This document shows positions 1 to 7,193 of a DNA stretch of 64,000 nucleotides, in pieces. This DNA is from JAOAPY01 sp038237475. GTDB lineage: Bacteria > Acidobacteriota > Blastocatellia > Pyrinomonadales > Pyrinomonadaceae. The notes below the pieces were generated by a model. It saw only the letters and a program-made list of their open reading frames with translations, was not told the DNA's origin and did not search any database. The stretch lies in the NCBI GenBank assembly GCA_038237475.1, contig JBBRYS010000005.1, forward strand, positions 62,001-126,000. Direction: 5' to 3'. Position numbers and translations under genes: made by a program. Each line of letters opens with the position of its first letter. Position 1 is the stretch's first letter.

Positions 1-276
1 TGCAAAAAACAGGCAGGCGGAAAGGCCATAGACCAGGGCAATATTCAAGCCGGTTTTCAAACCCTGCTTGAAGCGAAGCTTACCTTCACTTTGACTTCGC
101 TTCTCCCTGATTCCGAGAAAGATTCCCAGCATTTCCACTGCGTTCACAAAACTTGCCGCACCCAGAGAATGCACCAGGGACTGCGGATTCGGAACCAGCA
201 GATGGGCAATAATCACCCAGGCAGAAAAACAGAGGGTAATCAACAATCCATATTTGAGCGCGAGTTTCAAAACCAT
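1..276 (-). CDS. DUF4199-like membrane protein, truncated by the window edge
   Basis: The minus strand is open from an ATG at 276 to the edge of the window (92 codons with no stop), and a GGAGG motif lies just upstream of the ATG. The product has a hydrophobic N-terminal segment (about residues 5-28), a second one (about 38-54), then a GIREKR turn and a basic KLRFKQGLKTGL stretch leading into a third membrane helix. This arrangement resembles the DUF4199 family of small four-helix membrane proteins, whose function is unknown. The GGAGG-to-ATG gap is only two bases, so a TTG a few codons further in is an alternative start. It is transcribed divergently from the MarR gene. Family assignment is by eye. 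Confidence 0.6.
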   Translation of the reverse strand, partial: MVLKLALKYGLLITLCFSAWVIIAHLLVPNPQSLVHSLGAASFVNAVEMLGIFLGIREKRSQSEGKLRFKQGLKTGLNIALVYGLSACLFFA

Positions 277-336
277 AACCTCCTGAACGCAGTTTCCGGC
301 GCGAGACAGTATCTGCCTCAATGCTCCTTCGCAAGC

Positions 337-378
337 TTGACAGAACTTAGTTCAGGTCAGTATAGTTCACTCGTGAAC
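337..378 (+). promoter_or_regulatory. Sigma-70-type promoter with overlapping dyad operator for the MarR gene
   Basis: A perfect -35 hexamer TTGACA (337-342) is followed after 18 bp by TATAGT (361-366). A perfect inverted repeat GTTCAC-TC-GTGAAC (365-378) covers the end of the -10 box and the GTG at 373. MarR-family dimers usually bind such dyads over their own promoters, so this is a plausible autoregulatory operator. The expected transcription start nearly coincides with the GTG at 373, which would make the mRNA leaderless. Promoter and dyad are seen directly; the regulator-operator link is inferred. Confidence 0.6.
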
Positions 379-813
379 GAAATCTGCGGACTTGAAGATG
401 TAGGCTTTGACCCCCTGGTGAGAACTCTTCTGGGGGTGGCCCAGCGGTTGGAAACGCGGGTCGAGTCTGCGCTGGCCGGGTCCGGGCTTTCCTTCACCAA
501 GCTGGGCATTCTTCATCACCTGATTCAGGCTGATGAACCTTTGCCGCTAAGCAGCCTCGCTGATCGAATCAGTTGCGTAAAATCAAACATTACCCAATTG
601 ATGGATCGCATGGAAGCAGACGGGCTGGTCGCTCGCTCAAACGATCCCAGTGATCGACGCAGCGTGCGCGCCAACGTCACAGCCGAAGGCCGGCTTCGCT
701 ATTCTCAGGCTGCGAAGGTACTCGAAGAGCAGGAGCGGGCGCTGTTGAAGTGTCTGCCGGAAACTGACCGGCGCAAACTGGCCGGCCTCCTGGATCAACT
801 TTGTCACGATTAA
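373..813 (+). CDS. MarR-family transcriptional regulator
   Basis: With the GTG at 373 the product is 146 residues, the usual MarR size. The reading frame is open back to position 91, but that part overlaps the divergent DUF4199 gene and has no MarR-like sequence, so I reject the longer start. A GTG at 418 is a second option. Helical dimerisation segments flank a winged helix: the recognition region contains SCVKSNITQLMDRMEADGL and the wing contains DPSDRRSVRANVT, the classic D-x-R-x-x-R-V signature. The protein ends 24 bases before thioredoxin, so the two are probably one operon. The ligand is unknown; linkage to thioredoxin hints at redox or electrophile sensing, which is inference. Confidence 0.9.
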   Translation: MNEICGLEDVGFDPLVRTLLGVAQRLETRVESALAGSGLSFTKLGILHHLIQADEPLPLSSLADRISCVKSNITQLMDRMEADGLVARSNDPSDRRSVRANVTAEGRLRYSQAAKVLEEQERALLKCLPETDRRKLAGLLDQLCHD

Positions 814-837
814 GCAAGAACAAGGAGTTAGCGAATC

Positions 838-1179
838 ATGAGTGAACATGTAAAAGATGTATCCGACGGCACCTTCGAAGTCGAAGTGCTGAAGAGCACG
901 GTTCCGGTGCTGGTAGATTTTTGGGCCGAGTGGTGTGGTCCCTGCCGCGCGATGGGCCCAGTGGTCGAATCAGTAGCACAGAAGTTTGACGGTACCGCCA
1001 GGATTGTTAAGTTAAATGTCGACGATAACCCGTCGGTCACCCAACGCTTTGGCATCAAGGGAATCCCAACGATGATTGTCTTTAAGGGTGGTAAAGAGGC
1101 TGAACGTGTGGTCGGTGCGACCAGCGAGAATCAACTCGTACGCATCATCGAGGAACAACTCACGCCCGCAAGAGCGTGA
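838..1179 (+). CDS. trxA: Thioredoxin
   Basis: This is a 113-residue cytoplasmic disulfide reductase. The active site WCGPC sits at residues 32-36 (redox cysteines 33 and 36), the cis-proline motif GIPT is at about 75-78, and the buried aspartate lies in LVDFWAEW just before the active site. Length and fold order are those of a classical single-domain thioredoxin with no signal peptide. A strong AAGGAG ribosome site precedes the ATG. It is probably cotranscribed with the MarR regulator. It would be reduced by thioredoxin reductase and serve ribonucleotide reductase, peroxiredoxins and similar clients; none of those genes is in this window. Confidence 0.96.
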   Translation: MSEHVKDVSDGTFEVEVLKSTVPVLVDFWAEWCGPCRAMGPVVESVAQKFDGTARIVKLNVDDNPSVTQRFGIKGIPTMIVFKGGKEAERVVGATSENQLVRIIEEQLTPARA

Positions 1180-1263
1180 CAAACGCGACCTTTCAATGCA
1201 TGATGGATGCGCCAACATTACCTCCACGATAAATTTACAGCGCACCCTTAATTAAAAAGCTAA

Positions 1264-1287
1264 TGCCCGCGCATGTTTGCGCGGGCA
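1264..1287. terminator. Perfect 10-bp hairpin between trxA and the next small gene
   Basis: TGCCCGCGCA (1264-1273) and TGCGCGGGCA (1278-1287) are perfectly complementary around the four-base loop TGTT. The hairpin lies 85 bases after trxA and ends only 10 bases before the ATG at 1298. There is no T-run after it, so it is not a canonical intrinsic terminator. It may stop or stabilise the trxA transcript, or mask the ribosome site of the following gene. Confidence 0.5.
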
Positions 1288-1297
1288 CCAATACACA

Positions 1298-1522
1298 ATG
1301 AACGAGATCAAAAAACCAACTATCAGAATCGTCAAAAAGGACGAGCGCAGCCGTACGGCGAAAACCAAGAACGCTCCTCAACCGCCTCCGACTGAAGAAG
1401 ATTCAGCCCGGACCATGAGCAAAACCGTCACCGGATGGATTCGCGAGTTCAAGGAAAAGAGTGATGTCGAAGCCGGCAAGCTATTGGCCGCTTTTGAAGG
1501 AACCCGCCTGAACGAAGCTTAG
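1298..1522 (+). CDS. Small hypothetical protein (74 aa)
   Basis: The ATG at 1298 is the sensible start; an in-frame TTG at 1277 lies inside the upstream hairpin. The N-terminal half is basic and disordered-looking (MNEIKKPTIRIVKKDERSR, then a PQPPP stretch). The C-terminal half (about residues 38-74) is predicted to be amphipathic helix with the segment TVTGWIREFKEKSDVEAGKL. I recognise no family. The gap to the ATG shows no clear Shine-Dalgarno, only the strong hairpin, so expression may be controlled by that structure or by readthrough from trxA. It could be a nucleic-acid-associated small protein because of its charge, but there is no motif to prove it. Confidence 0.55.
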   Translation: MNEIKKPTIRIVKKDERSRTAKTKNAPQPPPTEEDSARTMSKTVTGWIREFKEKSDVEAGKLLAAFEGTRLNEA

Positions 1523-1568
1523 CACTCCTTCACCGACGATTAATTATTCCTCGCACTCGCTAGTCAAC

Positions 1569-2693
1569 CTATCTTGCGCCCGCCCAAAACGGAAGCCACA
1601 AATAGGTAGTTGAGAACCCGTCGTCAAGGTGAAAATCGCGCTTGATGACGGAAGCGGGATCGAAGAACCATACTCCCATTGTCCCTTCACGATTGCTGCG
1701 ATCAAACCAACCCCACGGCGCCCGGGCCATGTTGAGTCCGCCTACTTCACCAGCAAAAGCGATCCCGATCCTGGGTACTTTGGTTTTTAACACGCCGCTC
1801 TGGAGCTTAATGGAAACTTCGCCGAAGTCGTGCGCCTCAGCGTAGGTAGGGTTAATGCCTCCCTGTGCCTTCTTCCAGAGGGTCGTCTCAATCGGAACCA
1901 ACTCATATCCGATTGACTGGCTCGTCGTCTTTTCGGGATTTCCCGCGCGTGCAGCGCTGACGTAAGTGATGATATCTCTGCCGGCAGTTTGCCCTTCACC
2001 CGTGAAGGCTTCAATCCCGTGACCCTTGGGTTCGACATACAAGAGAGGCCGTTCATTCAAGGTCCGGAACGTTTTCGAATCGTTGTCTACCTGCTGGCCG
2101 GCGACATACCTGGCAATCGTGTTGTGCCGCAACGTCTCAACGAAAACTGTTCTGCCTCGTTGCGAATCGTCCCCGTCCTTCGCTACGACAACCAGGCATC
2201 CTTCAAGATCATTCTCATGGGCGAGAGCGCTTTCTTCGGCAATTCCGGTCGGATCGTATTTGCCTGCGCGCCTGGCACCTTCACGCATCAACTGGCTGAG
2301 TAAGGTACCTCTCCATTCGCCTCCCTTGTAATCGCGCGCGTGAAAGATCGCATAGTGAATGAAGTAATGAGTGCCAGTCTCTACCGCAGCGTAGTAGACG
2401 TAGGCTTTCATGGGAAACCTAAGGTTGGTAGCGTGGGCCCAATTATTATCGCCGCGCCAGTCCCCATCAAAATTAAAGTTGGTGATGTAGTCCGAGCGTT
2501 TGCTCTTGCCGAGTTTCTGATAGAAGACAGGAGCAAAGCGCAAGGCGATTTCTAGTTCGCGCCTGGGGGCAGGTGATTCTGACTTCTTCCGTTGCGCTGC
2601 GGTTCGCTCAACCGTTTCCGCGTTCAGGAAAGTGGAACTGCTCAGCAAAATTATCGAGAACAAAGAGGTGAATGATCTTTGGAGGATTTTCAT
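1569..2693 (-). CDS. Secreted protein of unknown function
   Basis: The 374-residue product starts with a typical Sec signal peptide (MKILQRSFTSLFSIILLSSS, cleavage near residue 25). The mature part is rich in aromatic and charged residues. It includes YITNFNFDGDWRGDNNW, a YYAAVETGTHYFIHYAIFHARD segment with several His/Asp residues, and HENDLEG. These look like conserved positions of an exported enzyme or binding protein, but I cannot name the family. It stands alone, converging with the small gene that ends at 1522 and lying 156 bases downstream of the aldehyde dehydrogenase. The C-terminal GVWFFDPAS and TTYLWLPFWAG suggest a compact beta-rich fold. No catalytic assignment is made. Confidence 0.8.
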   Translation of the reverse strand: MKILQRSFTSLFSIILLSSSTFLNAETVERTAAQRKKSESPAPRRELEIALRFAPVFYQKLGKSKRSDYITNFNFDGDWRGDNNWAHATNLRFPMKAYVYYAAVETGTHYFIHYAIFHARDYKGGEWRGTLLSQLMREGARRAGKYDPTGIAEESALAHENDLEGCLVVVAKDGDDSQRGRTVFVETLRHNTIARYVAGQQVDNDSKTFRTLNERPLLYVEPKGHGIEAFTGEGQTAGRDIITYVSAARAGNPEKTTSQSIGYELVPIETTLWKKAQGGINPTYAEAHDFGEVSIKLQSGVLKTKVPRIGIAFAGEVGGLNMARAPWGWFDRSNREGTMGVWFFDPASVIKRDFHLDDGFSTTYLWLPFWAGAR

Positions 2694-2849
2694 TTTTGTG
2701 ATGCTCAGTCTTCCTTACTCAAGCTGGGGCTTTCCCCTCGTCTCCATTTGTCCCATTTGCTCCCGCTTTCTCGCCTGTCCCTTTGTACAACTTTTCCCGC
2801 TTGTGCCGTTTAATATTGTAAGGCCCTGCCCCTGGGGATCGCCACTCTT

Positions 2850-4214
2850 CTATTTGATCCAGACCGTCTTGATGTTCACAAACTCGCGGATGCCGAAGGC
2901 GCCGAGCTCGCGGCCATAGCCGGAATTCTTGATACCACCAAAGGGCAGGCGTGGATCCGAAGCGACCATACCATTTATGAAAACGCTGCCGGCCTCGAGT
3001 TCATTTACAAAGCGAGTTCGTTCGTCATCGTCGTTGGTCCAGGCTGACGCGCCCAGGCCAAACGGCGAGTTGTTTGCCAGCGCAATCGCTTCGTCAATAC
3101 TGGATACTCGAAACAGCAGAGCTACCGGCCCAAACACCTCTTCACAGAAAACTGGTGCACGTTCAGAGATATTCGTCATGACGGTTGGTTCGTAAAAGTA
3201 GCCTCGCCGGTTCAACCGATTTCCCCCGGTCAGGATCCGCGCTCCCTCAGCCACAGACTTCTTCACCTGTTCATCTAGTTCTTCAAGAATCTGTTCAGTT
3301 GCGAGTGGGCCAATTTCCGTCTCTTCCTCCATCGGGTCACCGACTTTCAGTGACTGCATGCGTTCTACAAAGCGCCGTTCGAATTCGTCGTAGATTTCAT
3401 CAGCAATAATAAAACGTTTGGCGGCGATGCAGGATTGCCCGTTGTTGATTGTCCGCGCTCGGACGCCGGTAGCAACTGCGTCCTCTATATCGGCCGAAGA
3501 CATCACGATAAAAGGATCACTCCCGCCAAGTTCCAGCACCGTTTTTTTGACTTGCCTTCCCGCGATACCAGCCACGCTACGGCCGGCAGGCTCGCTGCCG
3601 GTTAAAGTAGCGGCGGCAATCCTTCGATCTTCCAGCACTCGAGCAACTGCATCGGAGCCCATCAGGAGCGTCTGAAAAGCACCCTCAGGAAATCCGGCGC
3701 GGTGAAATACATCTTCGATAGCGAGTGCACACTGCGGCACATTCGAAGAGTGCTTCAGAAGCCCCACATTGCCTGCCATCAGCGCCGGCGCCGCAAAACG
3801 GAAAACCTGCCAGAAGGGAAAATTCCAGGGCATTACTGCCAACACCGGTCCCATTGGCTGATATCGCACAAAGCTCTTGCTGGCGCCTGTCGCTATTACT
3901 TCATCAGCCAAATGGACTCGAGTGTGCTCGGCGTAATAACGACAAACCCAGGCGCACTTTTCGATTTCCTGTTCCGCAGCTTTAATCGGCTTTCCCATTT
4001 CCAGGGTCATCAGCCGTCCGAGCTTGTGCTTGTCCTCTCCCAGAATCTCGGCGGCGCTCAACATCAATGGCTCACGCTCTGCGACCGAGGTCAGGCGGCC
4101 TGCCTGAAACGTCTGCCATGCCGACTCGAGTTTCTGATCGATCTCTTTCTCAGTCAGCGCCGGAAAGGTTTTTAGTGTTTCACCTGTCGCAGGATTTGTA
4201 GTAGCGATCGCCAT
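2850..4214 (-). CDS. gabD: NAD(P)-dependent succinate-semialdehyde dehydrogenase
   Basis: At 454 residues this is a full-length aldehyde dehydrogenase that oxidises succinate semialdehyde to succinate with NAD(P)+ in the cytoplasm. The catalytic glutamate lies in LELGGSDPF (Glu228) and the nucleophilic cysteine in NNGQSCIAAKRF (Cys262). The cofactor-binding PWNFPFWQ and the C-terminal LPFGGIKNSGYGRELG motif, typical of the SSADH branch, are both present. An AGGGGAG ribosome site precedes the ATG. No GABA transaminase or other GABA-shunt gene is adjacent, so the physiological substrate could be another short semialdehyde. The subfamily is assigned from motif style; the family itself is certain. 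Confidence 0.88.
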   Translation of the reverse strand: MAIATTNPATGETLKTFPALTEKEIDQKLESAWQTFQAGRLTSVAEREPLMLSAAEILGEDKHKLGRLMTLEMGKPIKAAEQEIEKCAWVCRYYAEHTRVHLADEVIATGASKSFVRYQPMGPVLAVMPWNFPFWQVFRFAAPALMAGNVGLLKHSSNVPQCALAIEDVFHRAGFPEGAFQTLLMGSDAVARVLEDRRIAAATLTGSEPAGRSVAGIAGRQVKKTVLELGGSDPFIVMSSADIEDAVATGVRARTINNGQSCIAAKRFIIADEIYDEFERRFVERMQSLKVGDPMEEETEIGPLATEQILEELDEQVKKSVAEGARILTGGNRLNRRGYFYEPTVMTNISERAPVFCEEVFGPVALLFRVSSIDEAIALANNSPFGLGASAWTNDDDERTRFVNELEAGSVFINGMVASDPRLPFGGIKNSGYGRELGAFGIREFVNIKTVWIK

Positions 4215-4355
4215 ACGTCTCTTCTCCCCTATGTATTTGTTCTGGACGGGATTGTACCCCTTACGGTCGTCGGGCGCCCGCCAACTTCACCTATCGCAGG
4301 TCTCCTCGCTGCACCGAATATTGACAGTCGAGAACCGTGCGTCTAGAGTTTCGCA

Positions 4356-5108
4356 ATGAATTTCAAAGAGTCTCTCGCGCGCATCCTTTTGCTCGCGTTC
4401 ACACTGTCTCTGAGCGCGCTGATGGCCGGTGCACAGAACGGAAATCAGAACTCACAGGGGCCCGCTGGCGGCAAAACTTCAGATAGTGCCACGGAGAAGA
4501 AGGCTACGAAAGTAGTCCCCGCGAACCCAGCTCGAGTGAAACCGGCGCGTCCGGTAGCTGCCACTCCAGTTCGGAAAAGCACTGGACGAAGCGTCGCTGG
4601 AATTGATGGCAAGTGGTGGACTTCGGGTAATGACTTCCCTCCTTCACAGTTGTTATTGGAGCAGAACGGCAGTCTGGTTTCGGGCGTCATTCAATACGCA
4701 GACGGGCGGACCGGCACTCTCTCAGGCGTCGTCGCCGGCATGAGGATCAATTACACCTGGACAAATTCTTCAGGCGAGAGTGGCAAAGGCTGGCTCGAAC
4801 AGAGTTGGAGCAACTTTCTCGGCGGCAGTTATCGCAATCAGCGAGAGGTCGAAGGCTCCTGGACGCTGCGTCGCATTGCCGGAAACTGGTGCTTTGGCGG
4901 CTCTCGTGAACGCATTCGAAAAGTTAATCACGGTTCCAAGGGCGAGTTGTTTTACGTAACAGAAGACGGCGGCCAGGAAGCCGGGCACCTTGAAGGTCCA
5001 TGGATCTTCCTGCAGGGGGACATGGGAGATGTGAAGGGATCCATGAATTACAAGGGCACTCGCATCGACTTTGAGAGCGGCGCGTATTGGACCTGGTGCG
5101 GACGCTAG
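4356..5108 (+). CDS. Secreted protein of unknown function with proline/alanine/lysine linker
   Basis: The 250-residue product has a Sec signal peptide (about residues 1-26, ending LMAGAQ) and a disordered linker rich in Lys, Pro, Ala and Val (about 27-75). A beta-rich domain follows. It contains two similar sheet-like stretches, GKWWTSGNDFPPSQLLLEQN and GKGWLEQSWSNFLGGSYRN, each carrying several tryptophans and glycines. Such Trp/Gly repeats occur in small extracellular beta-sandwich or barrel proteins, but I do not recognise the family. It stands alone, divergent from the aldehyde dehydrogenase, and a weak terminator-like hairpin follows it. Confidence 0.75.
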   Translation: MNFKESLARILLLAFTLSLSALMAGAQNGNQNSQGPAGGKTSDSATEKKATKVVPANPARVKPARPVAATPVRKSTGRSVAGIDGKWWTSGNDFPPSQLLLEQNGSLVSGVIQYADGRTGTLSGVVAGMRINYTWTNSSGESGKGWLEQSWSNFLGGSYRNQREVEGSWTLRRIAGNWCFGGSRERIRKVNHGSKGELFYVTEDGGQEAGHLEGPWIFLQGDMGDVKGSMNYKGTRIDFESGAYWTWCGR

Positions 5109-5134
5109 ACAAGTTGCTGAAGTGTTTAGAGTAT

Positions 5135-5154
5135 CGCCTTTAGGCGGGCTTTTT
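5135..5154 (+). terminator. Possible rho-independent terminator
   Basis: CGCCT (5135-5139) pairs with AGGCG (5142-5146), followed by GGC and a run of five T. The stem is short, with a loop of two (or a 4-bp stem with a loop of four), so termination may be inefficient. It sits 27 bases after the secreted-protein gene and 38 bases before the HIT gene. Confidence 0.4.
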
Positions 5155-5191
5155 CCTGGTATTGCTTCTTAACGGTAAAAGAATCGTTCTC

Positions 5192-5617
5192 ATGGTTGAC
5201 TGTATTTTCTGCCGCATCATCGCGGGCGAGCTTCCCGCAACCATAGTCTTTGCAGATCAGACCTCAATCGCTTTCCTGGATCATCGCCCGGTTTTCCCCG
5301 GCCATTGCCTCCTGGCGCCGCGCCAGCATTTTGAAACTCTGGGCGATCTCCCGGCTCATCAAGTTGCTTCATTCTTCAAGAACGCTCAGCTTTTGGCGCT
5401 TGCGGTTGAATCGGCCCTCAACGCGGACGGCACCTTCGTAGCCATCAATAATCGCGTCAGCCAAAGCGTGCCCCATTTGCATGTGCATATCGTGCCGCGA
5501 CGAAGGAAAGATGGACTCCGCGGCTTTTTCTGGCCGCGTCACAAGTACGAAAGCGAGGAACAAATGCAGTTGCTTCAGAAAGTCATCAGTCAAACAATCG
5601 AAAAACTGCAAGAATAA
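5192..5617 (+). CDS. HIT-family nucleotide hydrolase
   Basis: The 141-residue product carries the histidine triad HLHVHI (His95, His97, His99), the catalytic motif of HIT nucleotidyl hydrolases/transferases. An N-terminal CIFCRII supplies the two cysteines that, with histidines, often bind zinc in the Hint/Fhit-like branch. I start at the ATG at 5192; an in-frame TTG at 5162 would add ten unrelated residues and overlap the terminator region. Family members cleave nucleoside phosphoramidates or dinucleoside polyphosphates in the cytoplasm, and the natural substrate here is unknown. It is transcribed alone and is followed by the non-coding region with the structured RNA candidate. Confidence 0.92.
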   Translation: MVDCIFCRIIAGELPATIVFADQTSIAFLDHRPVFPGHCLLAPRQHFETLGDLPAHQVASFFKNAQLLALAVESALNADGTFVAINNRVSQSVPHLHVHIVPRRRKDGLRGFFWPRHKYESEEQMQLLQKVISQTIEKLQE

Positions 5618-5663
5618 ATTTTCTCCATGCGTCCGGCATTTGCACCGGCGGTATTTTTCTAAA

Positions 5664-5700
5664 TCTGATCCGCGTCGTCCGTGTTTATCTGCGGCTAATA
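5664..5700. repeat. Dispersed ATCCGCG-type intergenic repeat, copy 1
   Basis: The segment beginning TCTGATCCGCGTCGTCCGTG and running into ATCTGCGGCTAATA has the internal near-repeat (ATCCGCG / GTCCGTG / ATCTGCGG) of a short dispersed intergenic element. A second, more divergent stretch of the same type is at 54386-54415. Family membership is inferred from these two copies only. Confidence 0.35.
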
Positions 5701-5792
5701 TTATTGGATTCATGGTAATTTTTCGACGTTTCCCGATTTCAATATTGATAGAAATGTTTTTCGCACAAAATAAAAATAAAACACACAAAAAG

Positions 5793-5821
5793 TTGACCGA
5801 AGAAAACCTCTGCGGTATAAA
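5793..5821 (+). promoter_or_regulatory. Strong promoter with UP-like A-tract, driving the ncRNA candidate
   Basis: TTGACC (5793-5798) and TATAAA (5816-5821) are separated by the ideal 17 bp. Directly upstream lies an A-rich stretch (about 5766-5790) resembling an UP element. The predicted transcription start is about 5828. No plausible coding start follows for more than 500 bases on this strand, and a hairpin terminator lies at 6312-6341, so the product is likely RNA. Confidence 0.65.
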
Positions 5822-5827
5822 GCACCT

Positions 5828-6341
5828 GTCGCGAGGGTTACGGCCTTCGAGACCGACAAAGGGACGGTGACCGATGCGGTGACGCATTGGTTGAGAGGAG
5901 AGGCAGGCGGCTGTTACTCCTATGACGCCCGAGTCGGAACCGAAAGGTTCAGCTGAAGAAAGTTGCGAGACTTTCTTGAGCCACTCGGAAACGAGTGGCA
6001 CCCTTTGGAAGAGGACCCGCCAGGGGGGGCAAGCAGCTCGGCGAAAGTTGAGCTTCGTTGCCGGGTCGTAACCGGCGGTGGAGGAAAAAGCCACCACAAC
6101 AAAAACCTAAAGGCACCGTGACCGCAAGGTTGCACGATTGGTGAAAACTTAATCGAGTGCTGACCGGAGAAAACTTACCGCAAGTTCTCATCGGGATACA
6201 AATCGGCGGCTCTCGCGTGTACATGCAGAGCTGCCATCCTATAGAAAGCTGGAGCAAAGGCTCTGGCGCAAGTCAGAGAGATAGCGTCGGCGATTTATAG
6301 GAGAACGGATTGCGCTGCGTTCAGCTTGCTGAATGCGGCGC
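5828..6341 (+). ncRNA. Candidate large structured non-coding RNA (~510 nt)
   Basis: Between a near-consensus promoter and a strong terminator hairpin lies a chain of stable hairpins. Six are closed by GNRA tetraloops: 5870-5891 (GTGA), 5937-5950 (GAAA), 5980-5999 (GAAA, 8 bp), 6035-6054 (GAAA, 8 bp with G-U pairs), around 6117-6136 (GCAA) and 6261-6278 (GCAA, 7 bp). Others are 5956-5977, 6060-6076, 6077-6095, 6167-6189 and 6205-6235 (9 bp, extended into its loop). CCGAC (5853-5857) can pair with GTCGG (6286-6290) to close the whole. GNRA loops appear only when read on the plus strand. I do not see the conserved cores of RNase P RNA (GAGGAAAGTCC), tmRNA, a group II intron domain V or a known riboswitch. 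It could be an undescribed ribozyme-like or scaffold RNA. Function is unknown. Confidence 0.6.
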
Positions 6342-6350
6342 ATTTCGTCT
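6312..6350 (+). terminator. Strong hairpin terminator of the ncRNA candidate
   Basis: GCGCTGCGTTCAGC (6312-6325) pairs with GCTGAATGCGGCGC (6328-6341) along all 14 positions if two G-U pairs are allowed, with a TT loop. A T-rich but interrupted tail (ATTTCGTCTTT) follows. It could also act on the convergent minus-strand side, where the YdcF-like gene ends at 6419. Confidence 0.6.
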
Positions 6351-6418
6351 TTGGTTTAGGGAAATTTCGTTTTTAGTTAAGGAAGCTTCTCGCGCCCACC
6401 AATGAGCTGGAAGAGTTA

Positions 6419-7039
6419 CTAATCCCGATGCGCCAGCTCATAGTAAATCATCTTCGCATACTCGTTGGGCACCATTTGCCAGCCGCGAATATGTAGCCAC
6501 CAAAATGTAGGTTTCGGTGCCTGCTGGCCCGGCGGTACAGCATCCAGGCCAATCGCAATCCCGGTTTGCGTAAACGTTCGCTGCAGAGTCCAGAGAGCGC
6601 GACGCGAGTGATAGGCTGAGGTTACAACCAGGATTGAGTGGAGTCCCCTGGCTTCGGCGTAACGGCGCAGCAGATGCGTCTCTTCGTAAGTTCCCGAGAC
6701 AGGCTCAGGCAGAAATTCAATCGCTTCATCGGGTACGCCCTGACGTCGCAAATACCGGCCGGCCAATTCCTGATAGGGAATATTTCGCTGCTCGTCACTG
6801 GCCCAGCCACCCTGCTGGTTGTCATTAGTCAAAAGGATGCGCGAGGCACGACCTTCTCTGTAAAGCTCAGCCGCCCGTTGGGTCCTCTCCTTGAAGACGG
6901 CGGAACCGGCCATGATTGCAATCACATCGGCGTGAGGCATGGGCGCGCTTACGATCAGGAAGCTTGCAGCCGCCCAGGCGGCCAGCCATAAAACAACCAG
7001 CGCAAACCCAACAATCAGAAATTTTCGGGTCTTACTCAA
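6419..7039 (-). CDS. YdcF/SanA-like DUF218 membrane-anchored protein
   Basis: The 206-residue product has one N-terminal membrane helix (about residues 7-30) followed by an extracytoplasmic DUF218 domain. Typical DUF218 landmarks are ADVIAIMAGSA, RAAELYREGRASRILLTND, a GTYEE stretch and TSAYHSRRALW with the conserved His-Ser-Arg-Arg. Members such as SanA, ElyC and YdcF act in envelope integrity or bind nucleotides, and the biochemical activity is poorly defined. The start is a TTG (7039). It is the last gene of the long minus-strand polysaccharide cluster but is separated from algD by an inverted repeat, so it may be independently transcribed. Confidence 0.87.
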   Translation of the reverse strand: MSKTRKFLIVGFALVVLWLAAWAAASFLIVSAPMPHADVIAIMAGSAVFKERTQRAAELYREGRASRILLTNDNQQGGWASDEQRNIPYQELAGRYLRRQGVPDEAIEFLPEPVSGTYEETHLLRRYAEARGLHSILVVTSAYHSRRALWTLQRTFTQTGIAIGLDAVPPGQQAPKPTFWWLHIRGWQMVPNEYAKMIYYELAHRD

Positions 7040-7086
7040 AAGAAAAGCACTGGGGGCAATTGGAATCTGAAATTCGGAGTTGTGTG

Positions 7087-7167
7087 CTTTGTGCTTTGAT
7101 TTTTGCTCAAGTCCTTGAAATCTCTGCCAGTACCACCGAGCGAAAGATCAAAACGCAAAGCACAAAG
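7087..7167. repeat. Long inverted repeat in the ydcF-algD gap
   Basis: CTTTGTGCTTTGATTTT (7087-7103) is matched in inverted orientation by AAAACGCAAAGCACAAAG (7150-7167), with one interruption. The arms could form a cruciform or long RNA hairpin between two codirectional minus-strand genes. It may be a decayed dispersed element or a processing/termination site. Confidence 0.5.
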
Positions 7168-7193
7168 ATCAGAAATCAGAGATCGCTCTCCCC

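Noticed and set aside
5369..6097. A 242-codon open frame on the minus strand across the HIT gene and the RNA candidate
   Set aside because: It overlaps the HIT gene antisense and the hairpin-rich region, has no ribosome site and no recognisable protein features; it is an accidental frame.
5828..6341. RNase P RNA, tmRNA or a group II intron as identity of the structured RNA
   Set aside because: The universally conserved cores (for example GAGGAAAGTCC for RNase P or a bulged domain V with the AGC triad) are not found on either strand. A hidden divergent member cannot be fully excluded.
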